64,000 nucleotides of DNA. It comes from Calliopum simillimum (lineage: Eukaryota; Arthropoda; Insecta; Diptera; Lauxaniidae). Numbering within the stretch: position 1 is the first letter of the stretch; each line of letters starts with the position of its first letter. Positions 57,843 to 64,000 of this stretch are shown piece after piece. The notes beneath the pieces are model-generated. The model was not told where the DNA came from. It did not search any database and saw nothing but the letters and a program-made list of their open reading frames with translations. The stretch covers positions 11,983,994 through 12,047,993 of the forward strand of contig OX638368.1 in the NCBI GenBank assembly GCA_951812925.1. The letters run 5' to 3'. The position numbers were made by a program, and so were the translations under genes.

Positions 57843-60390
57843 CAAAAACTTCTCAGTAACATCTATAGTGGTTAGATATTAGAATTTTTAATGTGCGGAG
57901 ATTGCCAAAAAATTATAATACGCGATAGTAACTTCTTCATACGAATCACTACCAAATGGAAACAAAAGCTGTTGGCTTGGTTTGTGTTGATAGGCAACAA
58001 CATTCGGCTCCTCTCTTATCTGATCATCGATCGATGTTGTTTTTGTTCTTCGCATTTAATGAGTGGTTTCAGTCTCAAGTTGATATAACCAAAATGTCTT
58101 TGAACCGCAAAAACAAAGATCGATCGATCCAGTTCTTTACAAAGAAACACAAAGAACTAAATATACTATGCCCTTAGTTAAATGCTTGAAGTGGTAACAA
58201 AAATAGAAATTAGCAAAGTTCTAAGTTCTCTCATTCGAGCGTAGGGTACTACTCGAACATTGAGTTTTGGCTAGAACTTGATCTCGTGTAAGAACTCAGT
58301 GTTTATATATGATGATTTTGATACATGCGAGTAGTAGTTAAGTATCCACTTACAAATCAACAATTTAAATGTTGAAATATGAAGAGCACTGGTCAATTTG
58401 GCAATTTATTGCTGTAGGTTGAATGTTGTTGATAGGTGGCATCAATATTAATATCTACATAAATAAGTGAAACAATTTAACAATAGAGTTTTTGTCTGTC
58501 GTTTGGCAATTCTATTTATAATTTATGATGCTATTAGATATCTACATTTTATAATTTGCTCATAATAATAATAATAATCATTATCATCATCATCACCTCT
58601 TTATAAGAGGTGTTTTGTCTAATTCATATTTTTCTATATTTTTGAAGTTGTGTTCCGCAATTTTAATGGGCTTGAATTTGCTTATTTGTTAATGTAAATA
58701 ATTTGTATATTCACGTCAAGTGTAAAAATGGTATTCAATCTTGACTTGGCAAAATACGTCATTTCGGCAAATTTACCCATTCACTTTAGGAAATTTGTTT
58801 TGATTTGATACTCTGTTTTGTCTTCTTAAAATTTACCTAGAGCGAAATAATGAAACACGTGCTTTGTTGATATGAAACGGGTTTTGTTGAAGATGTTTCT
58901 CGTAAATGTAAATTTTTTTTTAGTTCTTTAAGTGTGGCTTCAGTAAGGCATATTAAGGGCTCTAGTTATAAGTTGGTATTATAGAGATAGAATATTTTTT
59001 GTTATCATGTTAATTTGAAAAGTGTGATAAGACTTGTTTCGTATATTCTACTTTTAATAAAAAATTAGTTAGCAACCGATTTTGTATCCCACCGTCAAAT
59101 ACAAACGTTTGCTAATTTCAAAGTTTTTAAATATCTGTCAATTGCTAGATTATTTCAAGTTAAATTTTTCAAAAGTGATGTATTCATATTCGGAGAAAAA
59201 TGAGTGTCAAAATTTTTACTCCAATTGAGCAGTAAAAAATTAAAATAATTTACGCTAAATTTCAAACTTAAATACATGTGTGTATGAAATAATAACAAAC
59301 AAACAAACAGTCCTGCATGGGTTTTCCTCTCTAAGTTTTAAAAAGCGATTTCTATAGATTTAAGTATGCTGATTACGAGAAAAATAGTGAAGAAATTCCA
59401 GCACGTCACAATTTTCAGTGATTTAAGCTTTACTTAAGTGCCTTTTTTGTATATACAAGACTACCACGCCTATACTACTCAACGTATCACAACCATATTT
59501 GCACCAGATGTTTTTTTGGTGCTCCAACACATTTATAAGAAATATGGGATCGATTGGACAGAGGGGTGTTATACCCCTCATACAAAAAAAATCTGTATAT
59601 AATTGAAAATTTTATTTGAGTCGCTCCTACGCCCGCACTAGTTGGTATATTGAAACCATATTAACACAATATATCCGCCTGATATTCCGACAGATTTTTC
59701 TTGATAATAGGGGTAATTGAATGAAAGTACGGTGCGCTCGGTACATGAAGAAAACATACCAAAACCAAAAAAAAAAATATAAAACTCATTTCTACTCACT
59801 TTACCTGCATTATGAAACTTGATATCTGGATGAATATTATGGATAGCAACTATCAAGATCGTACGGAAAGCACCAAAAAAATATATGGTGCAAGAATGGT
59901 TTAAATATGTTGAGTACTTTAGGCGTGATATTGAAGAGTACATAAGCACAAACGATTGAATTAATAAGTTTTCAAATGCTGCACAGACGAACAAGGGTAC
60001 CCCTCCTAAAATTACGAGAGTGCTTTTTAATGTATTTTTTGATGATGAGCCCAAATCCATTTTCAGAATTGCTCTATCACGTCCTAATTTTTAGAAAATT
60101 TGAAATAACAGTGAAAAATACACGATTTTCTATTATTTTTGAGGTTATAAAAACTGGAATATCTCAAAATTCTGACGTGATGGAAAGAAACCAAGTTCCG
60201 ATTCGTGATTAGGAGATCCCAAGCCAACATAATTGGGTTCAAAAATCAAGAGAGGAGAAAAAAGTGTCGAATTTGCAGGCTTGTGTAATTATTAATATCA
60301 AATACTGATGGTTCCGTTAAGTAATATTTACAATTAAAATATAGAAAAATAAAAAAGTAATATTTACTCTAAATTGCCTAAACGTATTGT
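57843..60390. other. Spacer between the GYR/YLP gene and the LTR-like repeat
   Basis: It includes the upstream flank of the gene (paired GATCGATCGAT words near 58028 and 58120), an (AAT)n/(ATC)n run near 58565-58600, and around 59460-59620 text resembling the degenerate repeat at 1735. A 140-codon minus frame at 59638-60060 has no recognised motif. Confidence 0.35.
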
Positions 60391-61310
60391 GAGGTAACAA
60401 GTCGGTGGGCGCTCGTTTGATGCCTCCACATATTTATTTTATATCGATTATTAAATTTAAATTTATTTAATAAGATTTACTTTGTAATTGAAATGTGTTA
60501 ATTAGTATAATAAGCAATTTCAAGCCATAAAAGAAAATAGTTGGACGATATTGTAATAGATTAAGTAAAATAGAATTAGTACAATATGGCAACACCAGTA
60601 AACAGCTGTCACAGCAATCAGCTGTCCGCCACACCGACGTGAGTGTTGACAGAAAATATTGTCATTCCGGTGACGACCTGTAGCGAGTAAAGGTGGTAAG
60701 CATGGTAGTTAGTAGCATTAGAATGGTATTGAACCAAGCCGATACTGTAAGGGCAGGAAGAAGAGTAGAAAGCTCTTTTGGTCGTTGTGTATTCTTTCAT
60801 ATTAAGCTATGCCTATAATGTGAAGCCAGAACAGGCAATAGACCGAGTAGGGCGATAGTTGGGATATATGTACTGTGCAGATTAAACGGACAATAGATTG
60901 ATAGTCGGGATAGTTATATTGGCAACTCGTTCTTGCTAGTGTGTCGGCACTTGTATGAAGGGGACGGCTCTAAACATTGGTCATTGTGTACTCGCTTATA
61001 TTAAGCTATGCCGATATGTACTGTGAAACCGGAACGGACAATAGAGTGAATAGATTGATAGTCGGTATACTTATATTGGCGACTCGTTCTTGCTAGTGTT
61101 TCGACACTTGTGTGAAGGGGACGGCACTAAACATTGGTCGTTGTGTACTTGCTTGTATTGAGCTATGCCGATGCAGTGGAGCCAGAACAGACAATAATTG
61201 GTGACTCGTTCTCGCTAGTGATTCGGCATTTGCTCGAAGAGGACGGCACTAAACATTGGTCGTTGCGTATTCGTCTGTATTGAGCTATGCCGATACAGTG
61301 AAGACTCACC
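60391..61310 (+). repeat. LTR-like dispersed repeat, copy B (unoccupied by other elements)
   Basis: Aligns to 8666-10850 without the hAT-like or Harbinger-like insertions. After about 60720 it holds four to five tandem sub-repeats of roughly 165-170 bp (AAGCTATGCCGATA, GACAATAGA, TTGGCGACTCGTTCTTGCTA, GGGGACGGCACTAAACATTG, GTCGTTGTGTA). No gag-pol follows; LTR identity is tentative. Confidence 0.65.
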
Positions 61311-61488
61311 ATCTATGGAAATGATGTTTGTAATGAGTGGATATAATCAATGCCAGCGTAAAAAGTTACGTCATGCTTGTATTGGTCTTGATCCTGTTAA
61401 TTCTTAAGCCTGTCTTTGTGTATTAATTATGTATTCTTGGTGCAGCGGCAAACCTGCTATATTTTATTGCTCTTTAAATTTCGTTTAG

Positions 61489-61743
61489 ATTACTTTCTCA
61501 GTCATTTCGGAACAACAAGAAAGTGACTATGGTGCTGAACATAAGCAAAATTTCAAATCTACGTACCGTATCCTTGTTAAAGACCGTTCTGTAGTTAACA
61601 AAGAAAAGTTTAAGAGGAATTTATTCTGTATTTGTAAGGGTATTTTAAGAGAACAGCTATTCTGGGCAATAAAAGTAACTTGGAGATCAAAGAGAAAGAT
61701 TGAGAACACAACCATAAACAGAAACCTGGCTGACTGGTCTTAA
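61489..61743 (+). CDS. Possible terminal exon or coding remnant, 84 codons
   Basis: An open frame follows an acceptor-like TTAAATTTCGTTTAG and runs through SVISEQQESDYGAEHKQNFK, then a K/R-rich part (KEKFKRNLFCICKGILREQL) to a stop at 61741-61743. There is no ATG. I recognise no family. Its position just after the LTR-like repeat would also fit a retroelement remnant. Confidence 0.25.
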   Translation: MTFSVISEQQESDYGAEHKQNFKSTYRILVKDRSVVNKEKFKRNLFCICKGILREQLFWAIKVTWRSKRKIENTTINRNLADWS

Positions 61744-62761
61744 TTTCGAAGAAAGGATCAAATTACAATTGAAGCGCTTCAACTATAAGTACTCAAAACT
61801 GTCGACACTTAATACTTTGTTTGTCTTCGCCATGTCCTTTCAGCATTGGCAGAGCCAACTCAAATAGTCAACTCATGACGATAGTGACATATATTCATAG
61901 TAACCATTTGTCGCTTATGTGTCTTTTAGAGTGCCATACACACTAGATTGTATATGCAAATTATGTCTGTCTCTGGTAAACAAGTGTCTGAGTGCACTAA
62001 AGTATCAGCATATTTTTCCCAAACCATTCCCTTGAAGAAAAGACACCACTACAACCCAAATAATTTTAAAAGCAGCGTTCTCAGCAACAAAATTCTTTCT
62101 TTGGGAAATGTGGTTCCATACATACTACCAAACTGTTTCTTTAAAAAAAGAAAACTCGATTTTTTCACCCAACTTATTTCACTAAAAAGATTTGGATTTA
62201 CTAAACTATTCCTTTGGGAAACGAACAACTAGTTTTCAAGCCCAAATAATTTCCCCAGAAGGGTTCGGTACCACAAAACTGTTTCTTTGGCATAAACTTC
62301 CTCCAGAAGTGAATACACTACATGTTTCCTGAATTATCGTTCATGTTATTATTTTATTAGGTTATTAACCGTGAAACTGTAATGAAACTCAGATTGGACT
62401 ATTCATTCGAATATGACAAGAAAAAACCGACACTTAAAAACTAATTTATAAACTTCAATATATGTAAAGCAAGCTAAGTTTTATGCATTTTCTAAAGCAG
62501 TTTATATCGATATTTAATTAGTCTATTGTGAACTTCCCAGCGGTTCAATAAACTTACGATTTGACTGGATTTTTAAATAATTTAGCATGGATTATGCAGA
62601 TATCTTTGTAAATGTATCGTTTCGCATTCTGTGACCACTTTGCATAAAAAAGTCGTTAATTCACGTTAAAACAACACTGTTGTATATAAATCCATTTAAG
62701 GGCACGCGCTGATGAAATATTCATTAATAAATCCATAAATTTTCTAATATTCGTTTTGTTT
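61744..62761. other. Spacer with degenerate repeats
   Basis: From about 62020 to 62330 words like CCAAACTGTTTCTTT, CCCAAATAATTT and CTTTGGGAAA recur irregularly. They suggest a decayed minisatellite. No gene. Confidence 0.4.
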
Positions 62762-62767
62762 TTTATT
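62762..62767 (-). terminator. Poly(A) signal AATAAA for the second GYR/YLP gene
   Basis: AATAAA on the minus strand about 115 bases after the stop codon at 62882-62884. Position and match are normal for an insect transcript end. Confidence 0.55.
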
Positions 62768-62881
62768 TCGGTTTTTAAACATATGGAGTGAATCGTAATC
62801 TTAATTAAGCAAATTATTATAATTTTGTACAATTAGAGTCGAACATCATTGATCAGTAGCATCAAGATATCATCACAGAAT

Positions 62882-64000
62882 TTAATGGCGGCGTGTTCTG
62901 AATTTTCTTACTGTCTTATAACGATAGCCATCATTGGCTACAATTGTAGCTTCCTCAACGGCTGGTGCCAAGTATTCAACGGATGGTGCCGAAGCTTCAA
63001 TGGTTGGTGGCAAGTATTGCGCGCTGGACAATTCATTCACATCACGACGATTACGGCTGCGGAAGCGACGTACAGTCTTGTAACGATAACCATCATCAGC
63101 TAAGACGGTTTGTTGTTCTTCAATAACTGGTGCCAAATACTCAACAGATGGTGCCGAAGCTTCAATAGTTGGTGGCAAGTATTGTGCGCTGGCCAATTCA
63201 TTGACATCACGACGATTACGGTTGCGGAAACGACGTACAGTCTTGTAACGATAACCGTCATCAGCTAAGACGGTTTGTTGTTCTTCAACAGCTGGTGCCA
63301 AGTATTCCACAGATGGAGCTGAAGCTTCTAAGGTTGGTGGCAAGTATTGCGCGCTGGCCAATTCATTAACATCACGACGATTACGATTACGGAAGCGACG
63401 TACAGTCTTGTAACGATAACCGTCATCAGCTAAAACGGTTTGTTGTTCTTCAACAGCTGGTGCCAAGTATTCCACAGACGGTGCCAAAGCTTCAATAGTT
63501 GGTGGCAAGTATTGCGCGCTGGACAATTCATTAACACCACGACGATTACGGTTGCGGAAACGACGTACAGTCTTGTAACGATAACCGTCATCAGCTAAGA
63601 CGGTTTGTTGTTCTTCAACAGCTGGTGCCAAGTATTCCACAGATGGCGCTGAAGCTTCTAAGGTTGGTGGCAAGTATTGCGCGCTGGCCAATTCATTAAC
63701 ATCACGACGATTACGATTACGGAAGCGACGTACAGTCTTGTAACGATAACCATCATCAGCTAAGACGGTTTGTTGTTCTTCAATAACTGGTGCCAAATAC
63801 TCAACAGATGGTGCCGAAGCTTCAAAAGATGGTGGCAAGTATTGCGCGCTGGCCAATTCATTGACATCACGACGATTACGGTTGCGGAAACGACGTACAG
63901 TCTTGTAACGATAACCGTCATCAGCTAAGACGGTTTGTTGTTCTTCAACAGCTGGTGCCAAGTATTCCACAGATGGCGCTGAAGCTTCTAAGGTTGGTGG
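62882..64000 (-). CDS. GYR/YLP-motif repeat protein, 3' part only (runs off window)
   Basis: The frame is open from the window edge (64000) to a stop at 62882-62884; the start, signal peptide and any first intron lie outside. About 372 residues are visible with seven GYR motifs in 60-residue (180-bp) units: NELASAQYLPP, EASAPSVEYLAP, EEQQTVLADDGYRYKTV, then RRFRNRNRRDV. The last unit ends YRYKTVRKFRTRRH. The layout equals that of the gene at 55852 (YLP, linker, GYR, basic R-X-R-R-D-V site), but the linker is distinct and has an extra VEYLAP motif. One unit has RNRRGV in place of RNRRDV. Function unknown; probably secreted like its paralogue. Confidence 0.88.
   Translation of the reverse strand, partial: PPTLEASAPSVEYLAPAVEEQQTVLADDGYRYKTVRRFRNRNRRDVNELASAQYLPPSFEASAPSVEYLAPVIEEQQTVLADDGYRYKTVRRFRNRNRRDVNELASAQYLPPTLEASAPSVEYLAPAVEEQQTVLADDGYRYKTVRRFRNRNRRGVNELSSAQYLPPTIEALAPSVEYLAPAVEEQQTVLADDGYRYKTVRRFRNRNRRDVNELASAQYLPPTLEASAPSVEYLAPAVEEQQTVLADDGYRYKTVRRFRNRNRRDVNELASAQYLPPTIEASAPSVEYLAPVIEEQQTVLADDGYRYKTVRRFRSRNRRDVNELSSAQYLPPTIEASAPSVEYLAPAVEEATIVANDGYRYKTVRKFRTRRH

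Noticed and set aside
59638..60060. 140-codon minus-strand frame
   Set aside because: Some hydrophobic stretches but no recognised motif, no splice or promoter context, and low-complexity flanks; not enough to call a receptor-like gene.

Overview
The window is nuclear DNA from a higher fly (Brachycera). It is AT-rich, intron-containing, gene-poor and full of transposable-element debris. The gene families point the same way: a dipteran-type aldehyde oxidase, a small secreted DUF1091 protein, and two GYR/YLP-motif repeat proteins of the kind known from Drosophila. The high transposon load suggests a non-Drosophila schizophoran, perhaps a tephritid. That last step is inference from general character, because no single marker decides it.

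Layout. 1-5.2 kb: foldback DNA, a 2.06-kb TA-flanked inverted-repeat element and a pair of tandem hairpins. 5.21-5.87 kb (+): an intact three-exon DUF1091 gene. 6.4-8.1 kb: a decayed piggyBac element. 8.7-10.9 kb: an LTR-like dispersed repeat carrying two nested DNA transposons (hAT-like with an 8-bp target duplication, Harbinger-like with TTA); an uninterrupted relative lies at 60.4-61.3 kb. 11.4-13.65 kb: a LINE end, a tandem duplication and a dispersed repeat. 13.74-18.98 kb (-): a complete seven-exon aldehyde oxidase of 1265 residues. 19.5-36.3 kb: short interspersed copies (a 48-bp LINE tail, a piggyBac MITE, other MITEs, tRNA-derived SINE pieces, three LINE 3' ends). 36.8-38.7 kb: a 1.9-kb array of a 7-bp unit. 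41-50.4 kb: a MITE, 30-bp minisatellites, a pogo-like element, an outlined 1,084-bp mariner and a Tc1 relic. 53.0-54.3 kb: an array of an 8-bp unit. 55.85-57.77 kb (-): a complete GYR/YLP repeat protein. 62.88 kb to the window edge (-): a second, related gene cut by the window end.

The supported cellular genes are independent functions: oxidation of aldehydes or heteroaromatics, a small secreted protein, and two secreted repeat proteins probably tied to extracellular matrix. The two GYR/YLP genes are a local paralogous pair on the same strand, about 5 kb apart, and each has homogenised its own 59- or 60-residue repeat. Their most notable property is a basic R-X-R-R site at the same place in nearly every repeat, which could let a secreted precursor be cut into many near-identical peptides. 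The rest is a well-resolved record of nested transposon insertions, several with exact target duplications and readable order. Splice sites, target duplications and reading frames were read by eye from the sequence; family names come from motif recognition without database search.
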